A stretch of 64,000 bases of DNA from assembly GCA_036023115.1 (NCBI GenBank), contig JAYKKT010000047.1, positions 1,982,001-2,046,000 on the forward strand, read 5' to 3'. The stretch is from Brasenia schreberi (lineage: Eukaryota; Streptophyta; Magnoliopsida; Nymphaeales; Cabombaceae). The notes below the pieces were generated by a model. The model saw only the letters and a program-made list of their open reading frames with translations, did no database searches and was not told the origin of the DNA. This document shows positions 1 to 12,441 of this stretch, piece after piece. Position numbers and translations under genes: made by a program. Position 1 is the stretch's first letter; each line of letters begins with the position of its first letter.

Positions 1-384
1 TAAGGGTCACTATATAAAGATCCACAATGAACTCAACTGCTCAAGTTGAGCTCATGTTTTTATAAGTAGTTGGCGATCACTATCGGTCCCAATACCAACA
101 TCAACCATGAAATGCAGGAAGAAGAGCCCTCTTCTCGGATTTCATGAGTTTTTTTTTGAAAAATGTAAACTTTATTCAAAACTGATTTTACTTTTTGAAA
201 ATGTCCTAGGCATCTCTTAGATGAACATGAATGACTTCTTAATAAGAAAACTTAGAGAGGAAAACTCGGAAGATGAAATATATACAAGTTCAGTTGCTCA
301 AGTTACGTTATGCAATCGAACCGTAAGGGTCACTAAATAAAGATCCACAACGAACTCAACTGCTCAAGTTCAGCTCATGTTTTT
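1..384. repeat. Imperfect direct repeat, about 320-bp period, window edge
   Basis: About 60 bp beginning 'taagggtcactatataaag' at position 1 recurs at 323 as 'taagggtcactaaataaag', both followed by the same 'actcaactgctcaagtt' stretch. The DNA between (about 67-285) is also related to 20545-20735, so this is part of a dispersed repeat that probably continues left of the window. No coding potential is visible. Confidence 0.6.
106..146. repeat. 41-bp dispersed palindrome, copy 1
   Basis: An imperfect palindrome running from 'catgaaatgc' to 'ggatttcatg'. The same 41-bp arrangement recurs at 9837-9877 and 20585-20625. The function is unknown. It could be the core of a foldback element. Confidence 0.5.
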
Positions 385-1380
385 ACTTGGTCAAGCTCGT
401 TTGATTAAATATATACAAATCGGGCCTCAACATAGTATCAAGCCCGATGCCCTAAGCTAGAACATGTAGGTCAAGTGAAATTAAAGCTTATTTAGTTCCA
501 TTTAAAGCTCAAACATTGTTTGAACGGAATTCAAATCAAGTCAAGTTAGATATAGTATAGTTAAAGATCGATTTTGAACTTGGTTCTAACTTTTGAGCTG
601 AGATTGAGCTTCATGTCAATTGATCGAACGAGCCAAAGCCAACATAACTTTGAAGGATTGAACTATCTTGACCCCTTTCTTGGTTAAGTTAAAAAGGAGT
701 GATTTGTTGCTGCATGCTCTGATACATGTACACCATTGTGCATCCATTTAAACTTGCAAAGGATTGTTCTGCTCTCACTTTTCTATGATGCATTATAGTG
801 AGCATGTGTCAAAGAGCTTAAAGAAAATCAAAGCTCATGGAGGATCGGTTTCATGCACCCTTAGATATAGGCAGTTGATACATACTCTCGCACCGAGTCC
901 ATCCGAGTTGGCAATTGGTAACAAAAGAATGAACCCGATTCAAACCCACGAGATTCAACTAATATACAAAGAAGATACAACTAATGAAAGTTGTACCAAA
1001 CATTGATCCAAACATACAGTCCTTTTAAGATTAACAAAATGTTACATTTAGAGAAAAACATATTCTGTTTTACATGATGAAGGTCTTCCTTGCATTTTCC
1101 TTTCAAGACCTATATGGATATTCCCATGGTGGACCCAGTAGGACCCAAACCTCTCTGCTACTGCATCACAAGTGGGATCCCAACTTGAACTTGCTTACGA
1201 TTAATTGAAAGTGTTTTGAATCTTTTCCTGTTACTGAACTGAGGCTAAATATGTTTGGATACTCTCGTCGATCTTCCCTATCCTAAGACAAACCTTGTTC
1301 TCGATCAATGGCTGTCATGCCGTCGATGTTTGAGGTCACTATATTTATTTTTAGTTACTTGATTGGTAATACGATAAACT
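385..1380. other. Gene-free intergenic DNA
   Basis: The longest open frame here is about 80 codons (764-1006) and has no recognisable domain, no splice-consistent extension and no gene-like base composition. Low-complexity words such as 'gagctcaa' recur. I see no gene. Confidence 0.5.
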
Positions 1381-1508
1381 TTTTTTTTTGTTACAATAAG
1401 AGGCTGAAGCCTAACACTCACACTCACACTCACACATGCACCTCCTTGGGATCAAACTCCCCACCAACAATGGAGCCAGACCACCCCGCTGATGAGCCAT
1501 CGCTCTAG
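1381..1508 (-). mobile_element. tRNA-derived SINE, family A
   Basis: On the minus strand this reads tRNA-like A-box sequence (near 'gatggctcatcagcgg'), then B-box-like 'ggggagtttgatccc', a (GTGTGA)-rich stretch, 'ttaggctt', 'ttgtaac' and a poly-A tail, seen on the plus strand as a T run at about 1381. The same layout occurs at 11.1, 11.5, 12.5, 14.3 and 57.3 kb, which defines the family. Confidence 0.7.
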
Positions 1509-1810
1509 TCGAACTGCTTGATGAATCATCGAAAAGTTTGTATCAAGGCACTTTACATATACCAGCAAATCTACCACGCATTTGAATTTCAACAGCACTC
1601 AAGGCATTGGCTGGTGCTTTCTTTTGAAGAAAGGTTTACTATATAATTATAGTAAGTCAATTCAATTGTTATGTTTTAAATGTGAGATCTAATTAAAGGT
1701 ATATAGTCTTTATACCTCTTCCTTTTTTGCATTGGCAAGCTTGAGTTGGGTACACCCTACATTCGCCGAGTATTGAACTCTAGACATTCAACAACTCAAA
1801 GGTCTTTTAG
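1509..1810. other. Gene-free intergenic DNA
   Basis: AT-rich sequence without a convincing open frame or recognisable repeat. Confidence 0.4.
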
Positions 1811-1961
1811 GAGGTGTTTGGTTACGAGGTTGAGACTACGGAACTGAAACGACAGTACCAGTTCTAGCAACCTACTCGTAATTGAGCTTCCCACCGCAGG
1901 CCAAGGCCCATGTTTGATTACGATGAGACCCTGAACCCCAAGCCTCACAATCAAACACCTC
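1811..1961. mobile_element. MITE-like element with terminal inverted repeats
   Basis: The left end 'gaggtgtttggttacgagg' and the reverse complement of the right end, 'gaggtgtttgattgtgagg', match at 16 of 19 positions. 'GTGTTTGGTT' ends are common among plant MITEs. No clean target duplication was found, so the superfamily (PIF/Harbinger or hAT) is unassigned. It has no coding capacity. Confidence 0.55.
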
Positions 1962-3713
1962 GAAAGTTAGAGAGCTGCGACTCCTCGATCTCTCCCATCT
2001 TCATCTTCTGTACAAGAAGTATGCAAGCCTGATGAAACCGGATCCCGCATTCACCAACTCCCCAAACACCAAAGTTCACCAAAAAAAGAAGCTTTGGATT
2101 TCTCTTGGGATAGAATAAATTTACAAGACCTCGTTGAAAAAATTATTCGGTGGCATCTGAAAAATATCCGGATTTTTATTGGCCAGATCTTTCCTCGTCT
2201 CGAGTGGGGGGTCCAAAGCCAACTGCACTCGCTACATGCAATAATTTCGTGGCTCAAGTCAACCCTGCAACATACAGATGCAGACTGCAGAAAATATTTC
2301 ATCACACCAAGAATCTTGCAGGGCTCATGAAGGAGAGAGAGAGAGGGTGGGGGACTGAACTGGTAGGTACAGAGAAAGCGCACCATGAGTCCCACCATGT
2401 ACAGAGTCGCAATATTCAAGTGTTACGAAACTCCATTCATGTGCAGTCACCACAGGATCACAGAGCCAAGTAAAAATATCAAAACTTTATGGAATCCTAC
2501 AAAATCAGAAAGCACAGCGAAGTAAATATCTTTCACCACCTGAAATCGATAGGAAAACAGATCAAAGTAAAACCAATTTCACCACCTTCGTTCCAAGAGC
2601 AAACAGTAGAAACCGTACTCGTAGCGAAACGCAGGTAAGATGAAGTTCAGTTAAGGTGAAATGCAGGTGAGACACTACATATAATTTTTTCTGAGTTTAG
2701 ATCGACTTGTACTTTTCTCCAAGAATAGAAAAAAATAGGTCCACCACTGCCACCATTCCCACCAATAACATAGTCGAGCAAAAGACTTATTGTACAGGAA
2801 ATTTTCATCTTCCATATGAAAATCATGAACCATGGCATTGCATAATCGTTTAATTGGTGCACCAAACAACAAGGTTTACCAACATCTCATCTCATAATGA
2901 TCTCCAATAACGAGTTGAAAGAATAATGGTTGCAAGGACACGCTCCGAAATTAAACATAATCACATCATAGAAAACAATCAATTTGCGGAAAATACGAAC
3001 TTTATATGGAAGAACAACTAAGTTTAAACTTTAGTTTATAATGAACAGTAGAACACATATAACCTTTACTTTTCTGGATCACACTTCGTTCTTCTTAGGT
3101 TGAGTCATACTTATTGTTCATTGCAAATTCAAGCTATGATACACTGAAAGAAAGAGAATATCGAAGAAAGATGCTCTTCACCGTAGAGAAGATTTTCAAT
3201 ATGATGAAGAACAGCTCACTATAAGCTCTAGGTCACAGTTCATGTCCATCACAAATTGAATTCATGAAAAGAGCAAATGTTTCCACCAAACATGCTACTC
3301 CGCCAACTAACACGAGAAAAGAAGATCTTCAGTGTGACGAAGAGCACCTCACCTATAACCCATACATTTTCTCCTCGATTCCGGTCCAGGTCCGGCCACA
3401 GTTCGTGTCCATCACAAATTCAGGCCACGTCAAACCGAAACAAAAACCGCTGATTGCTTAATATGAGGCCGGAGGGAGAAAAACAGAAGGAGCACAGGAA
3501 GAAATTTCTCACACAACCAAGCAAACGTACAGAGAATTCAGCAAAGAGCTGATATCCTCTCCCATCACCCACAAAAACGCGAAGAGAACAAAAAATCTGA
3601 ACTGGCAAGACTAACTAAAGAATCAAGAAAAACAGAGATTTTTACACCAGACTTACAAGGACAATCCTTACTTTGCCGTTTAATTCATTTCTCACACTAT
3701 AGACAAAGAAGAC
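1962..3713. other. Gene-free region downstream of CIPK no. 1
   Basis: Several frames of 60-120 codons exist on both strands (for example 2051-2419 minus), but they overlap one another, lack recognisable domains and show no consistent splice structure. The part next to 3714 should contain the 3' UTR of the minus-strand CIPK gene. Confidence 0.45.
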
Positions 3714-5039
3714 CTAGGCGGCGGTGGAGGTGGGAGTTTCACCTTGCCACGCCCAAATCATGTCCTTCAGAGCAGGCCGGAGATCGTCGCTGCAGAACCT
3801 GTTGTACTCGAGAGTGTCGCCGCCGGATTTCTTCATCTCCACCACCACGAAAGAAGGGGCCACCGCGAAAACCTCCACCGAAATTGCGAGCTGCCCCTTC
3901 CGACTGTCTGGCCCCTGCATTTTCACCCTCATCTCGCTCCTCTTCACTGTGAACTTCACCTCCTTCGCGACTTCCTCTAGCTTCGAAATTACATTGCTCG
4001 CCGATTCCTTTGCGGTGAACCTCAGTTCTTCTCTCGCCTTCTTCTTCCCTTCGAACAACGGCGATAGATCGAATCCCTGAGACAATGAAATTATGTGAAA
4101 AGCATTCAGGGTTTCTCTTGATCCGCAAACATCGTCTTCTGCTTCGAATGCTGCCATTTTTGGCGGCGGATGGATGGCGGATTGCTTCTTAAACCAGGGT
4201 GTCTCCATTAGCTTCTCTGTCGTGATTCTTGAATTGGGATTAGGATCAAGAAGCTTCAGAATTAAACGGCGGGCGTCGGAGGAGAACCACGGCGGGCATT
4301 TGAAATCGCCCTTGTAGATTTTCCGGTACATAGCCATTATGTTATCGTCTTGAAACGGGAGGAACCCGGCGAGGAGGACGTAGAGAATGACGCCGCAAGA
4401 CCACAAATCGGCCTTGGCGCCGTCGTAGCCCCGTTTCGCTAGCACCTCCGGCGCAACGTACGCCGGCGTTCCGCATGTGGTGTGGAGCAATCCGTCCGGC
4501 TGAAGGTGGTCGGAGAGCGCACTTAGGCCGAAATCCGTCACTTTCAGGTTGCCGCCTTCGTCTAAAAGGAGATTTTCCGGCTTGAGATCACGGTGGTAGA
4601 CGCCTCGGCTATGGCAAAAATCGACGGCAGATATCAATTGCTGAAAATAAGCCCTTGCAGCGTCTTCTTTTAGTCGTCCCTTCGCTACCTTCGCAAAGAG
4701 CTCTCCTCCCTTCACGTACTCCATGGCAAAATAGATCTTCGTCTTCGTCGCCATCACTTCGTGAAGCTCAACGATATTGGGATGCTTCATCATCTTCATC
4801 ACGGCTATCTCCCTCTTGATCTGCTCCATCATCCCCACCTTCAAAATCTTCTCCTTTCCGACGACCTTGATCGCCACGCTCTTGCCGGAAACCAAATTCC
4901 GGGCGTGATAGACCTTCGCGAACGTCCCGTGGCCGAGAAGCCGGCCGAGCTCGTACTTCCCGTCCAAAATCGGTGGATTCTTCTTCCCCTCCTTGCCGGA
5001 GGAGCACTTCTCCATCATATTTTTAGAAAAAAGGAACAC
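3714..5039 (-). CDS. CIPK: CBL-interacting protein kinase (CIPK/SnRK3), intronless
   Basis: Serine/threonine kinase of the CIPK (SnRK3) family. These kinases are activated by calcium-bound CBL sensors and phosphorylate membrane transporters and other targets. The single open frame gives 441 residues, a normal family length. The kinase domain spans about residues 29-283: glycine loop GHGTFAKVY (36-44), catalytic Lys58, HRDLKPEN with Asp151, DFG at 169-171 and APE at 196-198. A CBL-binding NAF motif follows at 312-314 ([15 protein letters not shown]), then a PPI-like phosphatase-binding stretch at about 340-374. All catalytic residues are present and there is no frameshift. Met8 or Met9 (MMEKCSSG) are alternative starts, since the first seven residues add nothing conserved. 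Absence of introns places it in the intron-poor CIPK clade. The exact orthologue cannot be named without a tree. Confidence 0.95.
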   Translation of the reverse strand: MFLFSKNMMEKCSSGKEGKKNPPILDGKYELGRLLGHGTFAKVYHARNLVSGKSVAIKVVGKEKILKVGMMEQIKREIAVMKMMKHPNIVELHEVMATKTKIYFAMEYVKGGELFAKVAKGRLKEDAARAYFQQLISAVDFCHSRGVYHRDLKPENLLLDEGGNLKVTDFGLSALSDHLQPDGLLHTTCGTPAYVAPEVLAKRGYDGAKADLWSCGVILYVLLAGFLPFQDDNIMAMYRKIYKGDFKCPPWFSSDARRLILKLLDPNPNSRITTEKLMETPWFKKQSAIHPPPKMAAFEAEDDVCGSRETLNAFHIISLSQGFDLSPLFEGKKKAREELRFTAKESASNVISKLEEVAKEVKFTVKRSEMRVKMQGPDSRKGQLAISVEVFAVAPSFVVVEMKKSGGDTLEYNRFCSDDLRPALKDMIWAWQGETPTSTAA

Positions 5040-5134
5040 AAAAAAATGACAGAAAATATGGTATCCAAAATTGATACCGTAACGTGTTTCAAGAACCTTC
5101 GATTCTTCTGCTTTGAGAATGGACTAACCGTCCT

Positions 5135-5164
5135 CTACGTGCTTCCGGTGGCACGTCCGGCCAT
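5135..5164 (-). promoter_or_regulatory. Possible 9-codon upstream ORF of CIPK no. 1
   Basis: On the minus strand, 125 bp before the CIPK start, an ATG opens a 9-residue frame (MAGRATGST) that ends in TAG. If the transcript starts upstream of 5164, this is a uORF that could lower translation. The transcription start is not known. Confidence 0.35.
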
Positions 5165-5613
5165 GGATCTTCCTTTTCGGCCGGAATCCGGCCGAGTCAG
5201 GGCTGACACACAACCGGGACCTCATCTTTCTGCATTCCCCAAAGACCAGAAGCCCTCGCTTCAAAGCTTTGCTGAGATTCCACCGCTCAATTCGAAGCCT
5301 TGCTTAGCTTCTCTCTCTCTCTCTCTCGCCGCCTTGTGCAAAACCCTGGTTCACTGAGTAGGTGGTGGTCTTATGTAGCATTTCGCAGGAATACGGATTA
5401 CCCGAATACCCTCGTATGTGTCAATGAAATGACCAACATGCCCTTAACATTGGTGATGGTGTGGGTGGTTTAACGTGAAAATGGTATGAAGTGATTACGT
5501 ATTTAAGGAGATTTTAAATGCAAAGTAACTAAAACACGAAACAGGGCGGTTGCTGCTTGTAATGAATTAACCGTTTCAGTTTTGGGTCACCTGGTTTGAG
5601 CACCTTTCTTTTT
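5165..5613 (-). promoter_or_regulatory. Upstream region of CIPK no. 1
   Basis: Contains a (CT)n tract at about 5308-5327, which reads as (GA)n in the gene's direction. GA/CT tracts are frequent in plant core promoters and leaders. No convincing TATA box was seen, so the start site is unassigned. Confidence 0.3.
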
Positions 5614-5708
5614 TGGTACCCAGATGCATGGCCCCGGTATTGAACTCATCACCTTGAACTTGTGATTCGACCTCCTAGCAAGTAAAGTATTGCCCGTTGT
5701 ACTATAGT
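5614..5708 (-). mobile_element. SINE-like fragment, family B
   Basis: On the minus strand it carries a B-box-like stretch near 'gagttcaataccgg', preceded by A-box-like sequence, as in the copies at 12.6, 19.4, 28.1 and 29.0 kb. It is degraded and has no clear target duplication. Confidence 0.4.
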
Positions 5709-6210
5709 TTGAGGCAAACAGCTTATCTTGCTCGGTGAGCCTCTCGAGCAAGCTGAGCTGAGCTGAGCTGAAGACACATTCATGTTGCATCTCAATTAAG
5801 GTCATGAACCGAACATGAACAAGTTAGGAACAAGTCGAACCACACACCAACTAGTCGAACCGAGCCGATCTATGAGCAGCTAAGTTTGTTTACCATCCCT
5901 ACTTATACAATAATAGCCCACGGTTTTGTGTTTAGTTGTGAGCGTGGAACTTCCAGATCCAATTGAATGGCAACAATTATATCTACAAAATGCAATAAAT
6001 TGCATCTTACTTAACCTGAACACGTCTTTCATATATACATATACACACATATATATATATACATATACATATACACATATACATATACATATATGTGGCC
6101 ATTTTGGACCTGGTTTGGCCGGTTTGACTCAACCCAACCCCCAAGAAACAAGAATGATGAAATGAGAATGGGGGACCTCCTGGTAGAGTTCCAGTTTCAC
6201 CTATTGAGTT
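5709..6210. other. Intergenic DNA with TA/CA microsatellite
   Basis: An 'agctgagctg' run near 5750 and a (TA)/(CA)-rich stretch at about 6030-6090. No gene is visible. Confidence 0.4.
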
Positions 6211-6790
6211 ACCATAAATGTATGCTAGTGTACTTAATGTAAATAAATTTTAATTTGATGGATGATTGATATTTGAATTCAAAAATAATTTTTCATAAAT
6301 AAATAAATATACATATAAGAGTAATTAGATCTTACCTTTTTCACTCATGTTTACTAATTGCTTTTTAAATCCCTTAAAAGTATATATAGAATTCTATCTT
6401 TGTTTCCTTAAAATTGCAAATGAAACTGGAAGCAAAGGGAATCACTACTAAGAAAATCTCACTCATCCATATAAATGATTGAAATTTAAATTGAAAAAGC
6501 CATAAATGTATGCTAGCACGCTTAATGTAAACAAATTTCAATTTAATAGATGATTGGGATTTGAATTCAAAAATAAATTTCTTTGTATAAATAAATAAAT
6601 ATACATATAAGAGTAATTGGATCTTATCTTTTTCTCTCGCATTTGAGTGACATGAGTATAATAACAATATCTTTTATATTTTTTAAGATCCCTTAAAAAT
6701 ATGTAAATAGAGAGAGAAACAAAATCTTACCTATCACGGACATGTTTACTTATATGGCTTTTAGATGATATGAGTATAATTTTTAATTTT
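6211..6790. repeat. Two-copy tandem repeat, about 290-bp period, AT-rich
   Basis: The string beginning 'cataaatgtatgctag' near 6213 recurs near 6502, and both continue through 'gatgattg', 'tttgaattcaaaaataa' and 'ataagagtaatt'. Related sequence occurs near 31840, so it is a dispersed AT-rich repeat that has duplicated locally. Confidence 0.7.
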
Positions 6791-7374
6791 AAAAGAATTT
6801 AAAAAATATGAATAACCGTGAACAAGATCAAATTACTCTATATAATAAATAATATATATGGAGAGAGAATCAGCATCTTTTTCAATGCTAGGGGATTAAC
6901 GAATTTAAGACGATGGCCTTTCAGTTTCATGGGAAGGACATCTCTTTTCCCATGCCCATGAAACATGGTGCATGCATACCGTCTTTTTGTTGGTCCACAA
7001 AGATCTGCTGCCTAATACGACCAACCTCTGTCTTTGGCTGCACCCACACACAAATTCTTTCGAATACCTTTAACACAAATTCGAAATAACACAGCACAAC
7101 GCCAGACTTGATTGAAAGAATTGTTACTGGTACCTACTGTAAAAGACATACCGTCGACACGACACAACACGAAACACACAATACAGAATTACCGGCCATG
7201 GCCTTTAAATATTTTTTTTTTCCTGGGCCTGAAATTTACCTTCCTCAATCAGACTACTGGATGGCAGTTCGAAGGTCGTGTCATATCCCATCTGTCCCTA
7301 CCATTTGTCGGAACTCATTGTGGACCAGTTGGATGGAGCTGACATTAATCAGTAGAGTCAGTAACTCGTAATTT

Positions 7375-7377
<3 letters not shown>
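6791..7377. other. Gene-free intergenic DNA
   Basis: Short overlapping frames at 7108-7371 have no recognisable domain. The motif 'gacatgagtataat' and its variants recur at the edges of several AT-rich repeats in this window. Confidence 0.35.

Positions 7378-7466
<89 letters not shown>
7378..7466. repeat. Compound (TA)n(GA)n microsatellite
   Basis: About 29 TA units run directly into about 15 GA units. The same TA-to-GA junction recurs at 50403-50495 and 57647-57745. Confidence 0.95.
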
Positions 7467-7470
<4 letters not shown>

Positions 7471-8184
7471 GATTGAATCTGTTCATCTTTCTTTAATTTA
7501 TGGTTGTTTTTGGGTGATCTTCTTGACATGAGTATAATAAAAGTAATTTTTATATATTTTATGATTCCTCAAAAGTTTTGATATCATTAAAAAAATTGAT
7601 GAATATAAGTGAAATGATGTTATTATGAGTATGATCTAATTATATATATATGAGAGAGAATGTGTAATTACTTTTATTTTTATATCTATCTATCTATCTA
7701 TATAAATAAGCATAAGAGGCATTGAAGGAAAACAATTGGAAGCAAACTAAACTGCTAGAACCGGATTAAACTTGCAGTTTAGTTCAGTTCTAGACGTCGA
7801 GTGATTTGGTTCAGTTCGGTTTTAGAAAAAAATTTAGTGGTTCGGTTCATGGCTCAAGTATTGGAACTGAATCATTATATATGAGTTTCATAACCTCACA
7901 CACACATATATATATACATACACTTATATAGATATAAAGCTAGATAAGTTTATAAGTTTTTATATATGAGTATATATAGAGTTTTGCAGCCTTATATACA
8001 TATTAAATCGGGATTGTAGATCCAAATAATGTGATGACGTATAAATCATGGTTCCGATTTGCTTTTGTTCAATTCGGTTCTGATCATGCTATGGTTTTGG
8101 TTTGATTTTCTAAAAACAAGGAACCGCAAATAGCGGTTTGAATCAATATTGAGACTAGAACGGAACCAAACCGAATCATGAACA

Positions 8185-8237
<53 letters not shown>

Positions 8238-8579
8238 AGAGTTGTGTTCTCGCGCAAAGTAAAAATAAGCAACTCACTTCTATTTGGTAATCTCTTCTAA
8301 CCAAAAATAAAAGGTCATGTTAGGGCAGCTGAGGCCCTACGAGAAGAGGACTTTTTTCTTTTGTTGAAACAAATGGCCCACACAACATTTAAAAAGATCA
8401 ATAATTGCTAAACAAGAAAACTGATCAACAGGAAACATTGTCTCTTCTTTTCTAGAAATGTGATGTAAAACTGATCAACATATAGAACTAACTCCAACTT
8501 GCCGTGAGATGAAACAACTTTCTAATACATTCTTCATATTTTTTATCAATGAAATGACTTCACAAAAGCGCATGCATAT

Positions 8580-8580
<1 letters not shown>
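7467..8580. repeat. AT-rich repeat with 'ggttcggtt' words and (TA)n at 8188-8234
   Basis: Words such as 'ttcagttcggttttag' and 'ggttcggttcatgg' lie on either side of AT-rich cores, and a (TA)n tract sits at 8188-8234. A similar layout recurs at 24795-25400. No gene is visible. Confidence 0.5.
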
Positions 8581-8623
<43 letters not shown>

Positions 8624-8624
8624 T
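8581..8624. repeat. Compound (CA)n(TA)n microsatellite
   Basis: About 10 CA units followed by about 11 TA units. Confidence 0.9.
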
Positions 8625-9836
8625 GAGATTATAAATTACTTATATAATTTTTTATTCAAACAAATCTCAACTATCCAATCAAATGCCCTAAGTGGTAAAA
8701 TAATTCAAAACCGTGCATGCTTAATTAGTTCGCCTGCAGTTTCATCATCTATTGTATAAAACAAAGAAGACCTCTCCCCTGCCCTACATCTTACAACAGA
8801 AGCTTGTTGTCTTCAATCATCGATAATGCAAGGGTGGCTTGTGAATAATGCCACTAAGACAACCGCATTAGGTCCCCTAATTTTAAACTCATTATAGCTG
8901 TAGGCCCCAAAAATCTTTAGAATTATAAATTTAGGCCCCAAATTTTTAATTTAAATTTGGTTAACCAATTTTCACATTAAGCTTTAGATTGTGTTGAGCA
9001 GACTTGAATGACAACATTGAATATTTTATGATTTAATTAATTGCAAGTAGCTTTATTTTTCCAAATAGAGAAGAAGAAGCTCTCGTGGTCATGAGGCTCA
9101 TATAATGTGGCTCAATCATTGTTTGCACACCAAGTTCCAATATTTATTATTTTATTTTATTTATTTTTGGGTACTGCCCAAGTTCCAATATGGACCGTTC
9201 TTCTAGTAAGTGCAGTTATGAGTGATGTCACTTATTGTGTCATGTATGCATCAAAATGAATTTAGTTATTAGCATACTCTATAATTTGGTTCTCTCTCTC
9301 ACACACACATATTTTAACGTGACATGAGAGAGGAAACCTATGGGAGCACCTTGTTTTTCAGCCAAACGAGGGGCAATTAATGTTAGAGAATCCATGGAAA
9401 ATAAATTCTAGTATTATGTTGTCGGGTACCTAAAATAACCCTCTTCTTTTATCCGGAATTAAGACAAGTTATAGAAGGAGAAACTCATGGAGATAAAATG
9501 GAGATGATCACTAATAAACTATTGTTTGGTGTTCTATATAGAGAGATCGTTTTGATGATAAACAACACGATGCTGTTGGAATGTACACAGGCGATCGAGC
9601 GAGGTCAAACCGGATGACAACAACTTGAAGTCATGGGCGGAAGTCGGATCGGTTGTGTTTGAGGTTCCCTTCGAGCAGGTTTTCGTAAAAGGGAAGAATA
9701 AGATGAAAGCTTTATGTATTTTTATATTTTCTTCACACATATATGCTTTTCTCTTGAGGAGATTTTTATATGTTAACCTTATGTGCTTTTAACAAAAAAA
9801 TTCGTTTTTCGTATAAAGTTTGATATATATGCATCT
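8625..9836. other. Gene-free intergenic DNA
   Basis: AT-rich, with 'aggccccaaa' repeated near 8890-8945. The longest frames are under 70 codons and unrecognisable. Confidence 0.4.
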
Positions 9837-9877
9837 CGTGAAATTTAGGAAAGGTGCCCCTCTTTCCGGATTTCATG
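9837..9877. repeat. 41-bp dispersed palindrome, copy 2
   Basis: Runs from 'cgtgaaattt' to 'ggatttcatg', with the same length and symmetry as the copies at 106-146 and 20585-20625. It is the most diverged of the three. Confidence 0.45.
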
Positions 9878-10475
9878 AGTGAAAATAAGGATACCACTTC
9901 AAGTGGCCACCCATTATTGTTATAACTTACATATGCATTAGGCATATTGAGTTTAGTAAAACACAAGTTATATGAAGAATATTTTATGATTTACATTTTG
10001 TTTTGTTTTGTTGTTCATTTGTTTGCTTCTCTCAGGTAAGAAATTTGGGTTAGTTCATTTTATTGAATTATTTGTCACCTATATTTAACTCTCCATTATG
10101 TTTTTTTTTTGCTTAGTGATGGATGTATTTGATCTCCGACCACCAACATGTGAAACCTTATTCCATGGATCCTAACTTGTGTGGAGCCACCACTATTACA
10201 TCGAGCATAAAACAACAAGAACACATGAGTTGAGGAGAATATGTATATATATTATACTATATATACATATACATATATAGTATATATAGATATATACATA
10301 CCATTTCTGATATGTATACTCATTGTTTTTTGGTAGTATAATTGTAATTTAATTTTTTTTAAAGATTTTAAAATGTAAGAAAGATATTGTTATTAAACTC
10401 AGGCTTCTGAAATGACATGAATAGACAACACTAGTGATGAGCAAACATATACTTGAAAATCTATCAATCTATCTA

Positions 10476-10541
<66 letters not shown>

Positions 10542-11070
10542 TTAATATACTCATCATATTACATACTTATTATATTCTTGAAAATCATAACAACTTGGTT
10601 AAAAAGAGGGATGGTTAAGTTCAAAAGTAAAAAAATATACATGTACTCCTTGTGGACATATTTGGTTACTCTGTATTTGTACTTTAAAACTCAATGATAA
10701 TTACGATTTTCAAAGATAGGCAAGCATAGTAGTATCAGCCTCTCTAGAGAGAGAGAGTGATAATGAGATTTATTAAGTATAAAATGTTAAATATGCACAT
10801 TTTTCATGCAATATAATACCCAACCAAGCCCGTCCAACAAAATGGATAGGTAAGTGACAGGAGATGATAAAGATGTGAGAATTCCTGCCTCGATGAAAGG
10901 GCAATAACATGTGAATCTCCTTGCTTATCAAGATATGAAGATCTCCACAATCAGAGATGTCAATGTTATAGGTTTGTGTTTGAATGTTCAATCAAACCCA
11001 TTTAGGCTGATTTTATAACGAAAACAAAATATAATTTCAAACCAAATTAGGATTCAATGTTCAATATTTG
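9878..11070. other. Gene-free DNA with (ATCT)n(AT)n at 10464-10537
   Basis: Contains a TA-rich inverted repeat around 10240-10300 and a long ATCT/AT microsatellite. No gene is visible. Confidence 0.45.
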
Positions 11071-11080
11071 TATCTAAATC

Positions 11081-11215
11081 ATTTTTTTTGTTAGAAGAGG
11101 AGGCCTAAGCCTAACAGACACACGCACACATGCACCCTCCGGCTCCAAGAGTCGAACCCCTCACCAGCAGCAACAGCGCCAGAGCACCCTGCTGTTGAGC
11201 TAATGCTCTCAGTGC
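11081..11215 (-). mobile_element. tRNA-derived SINE, family A, with perfect target duplication
   Basis: On the minus strand it has A-box-like 'ttagctcaacagcaggg', a B-box-like 'ggttcgactcttgg' and a poly-A tail. It is bounded by the 10-bp direct repeat 'tatctaaatc' at 11071-11080 and 11216-11225, the signature of target-primed insertion by LINE machinery. Confidence 0.85.
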
Positions 11216-11225
11216 TATCTAAATC

Positions 11226-11466
11226 CTAATTTGTAGAACATTCAATCATCTCATTAATATAAAATATATCAAGTTCTTGGTGTTGGATTTAGTCAAATAA
11301 TTTGTCACCAATGCAATGTTCTAAGTACGGGTTCGTATCATGTGATATGGAGTTACAGGTACCGTGACTATAATTATTTTTAATAAATACTTCTTATTTA
11401 AGTTCTCTTCTAAAAACATTAGATTAAAAAACGTTTTAAAGACCTTAAAAAAGTAAAATTGGACCC
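11226..11466. other. Short intergenic spacer between SINEs
   Basis: AT-rich, with nothing recognisable. Confidence 0.4.
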
Positions 11467-11590
11467 CAAGCGTTAGCTCAATGGCAGGGCGCTCTAGCGC
11501 CGTTGTTCATGGTGGGGAGTCCGACTCTCAAAGGGTGCATGTGTGAGTGTGTGTTTTAGGCTTTGGCCTCCTCTTGTAACAAAAAAAAAT
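11467..11590 (+). mobile_element. tRNA-derived SINE, family A
   Basis: Starts near 'gcgttagctcaatgg' (A box at 11474-11484), then a B-box-like 'ggggagtccgactctc' at 11514-11529, a TG-rich stretch, 'ttaggctttggcctcc', 'cttgtaac' and A9. It matches the copies at 11.1 and 12.5 kb. A target duplication was not resolved. Confidence 0.8.
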
Positions 11591-12428
11591 AGATCATGCG
11601 AGTTTGATATATGGGGTGAGCACACCTGGCTTCAACATCCACATTGTAACAAAAAATGGTGAATTTTCGTGTTCAAATAAAGGAATTTGAAACTTTATGA
11701 ATTATTATCGATTTACATGCTCATAAATCTAATATCTTTATTTGATCAAATAATTTTTTCAATTATATTAATATATGATATTACTTTATTTTCAAAGTTC
11801 AAAAAATGCATTTTACAAAGTTTCTAAGAAAATCGTTCATGTGCAAATACAAGCACCTACTTGACTGCTATATTCAAGGTATAATTTGAATATATAACTA
11901 GACATACAAAAGGCTAATGCTATTATGCTACTTGCTTTTTATGAATATTTTAAAGATATTTTAGAATTGTAATGTATTCAAAATAACATGGTATTTTTGA
12001 CACACCATGCTATGTATCTTAAATTTCTTGAACTAATACACATTGCTATTTGGTGCTTTCAACCTTGCACCTTATAGAAAGCAGAAGCTTAATCGGTTTT
12101 GGGTTTGGATTTGTTAATGCCGATCTGGGTCCAGCCCCTGGAAAGCACTTCTCGTTTAGGTCCACCTGCTTGTGTATGTTGGCACATTGTATGTTTTTGT
12201 GTAAGGGACACCTACATCAAGTCTCAAGGGCGAGTTTAAATAAATAATGTATAGGCCCACATCCTGACCCTCTCACAAGTATTGAGTCATTTGAATATGT
12301 AGCAAACAAATGCAAATCTTTTATTAAGTTTCAATGGTTCCCTTTTATGTTTTTAATTAATGAGTGCTGCATATGTTATATTATCAGTCACTTTGTACCC
12401 TTCCGTTATATTGAGGCAGTGTCTTTAA
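11591..12428. other. Gene-free intergenic DNA
   Basis: AT-rich. A 65-codon frame at 12050-12247 has no recognisable domain. Confidence 0.4.
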
Positions 12429-12441
12429 CTCATATAATTCA

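Noticed and set aside
3724..5357. Plus-strand frames of up to 198 codons opposite CIPK no. 1
   Set aside because: Shadow frames of a conserved, GC-rich kinase gene. They have no domain of their own.
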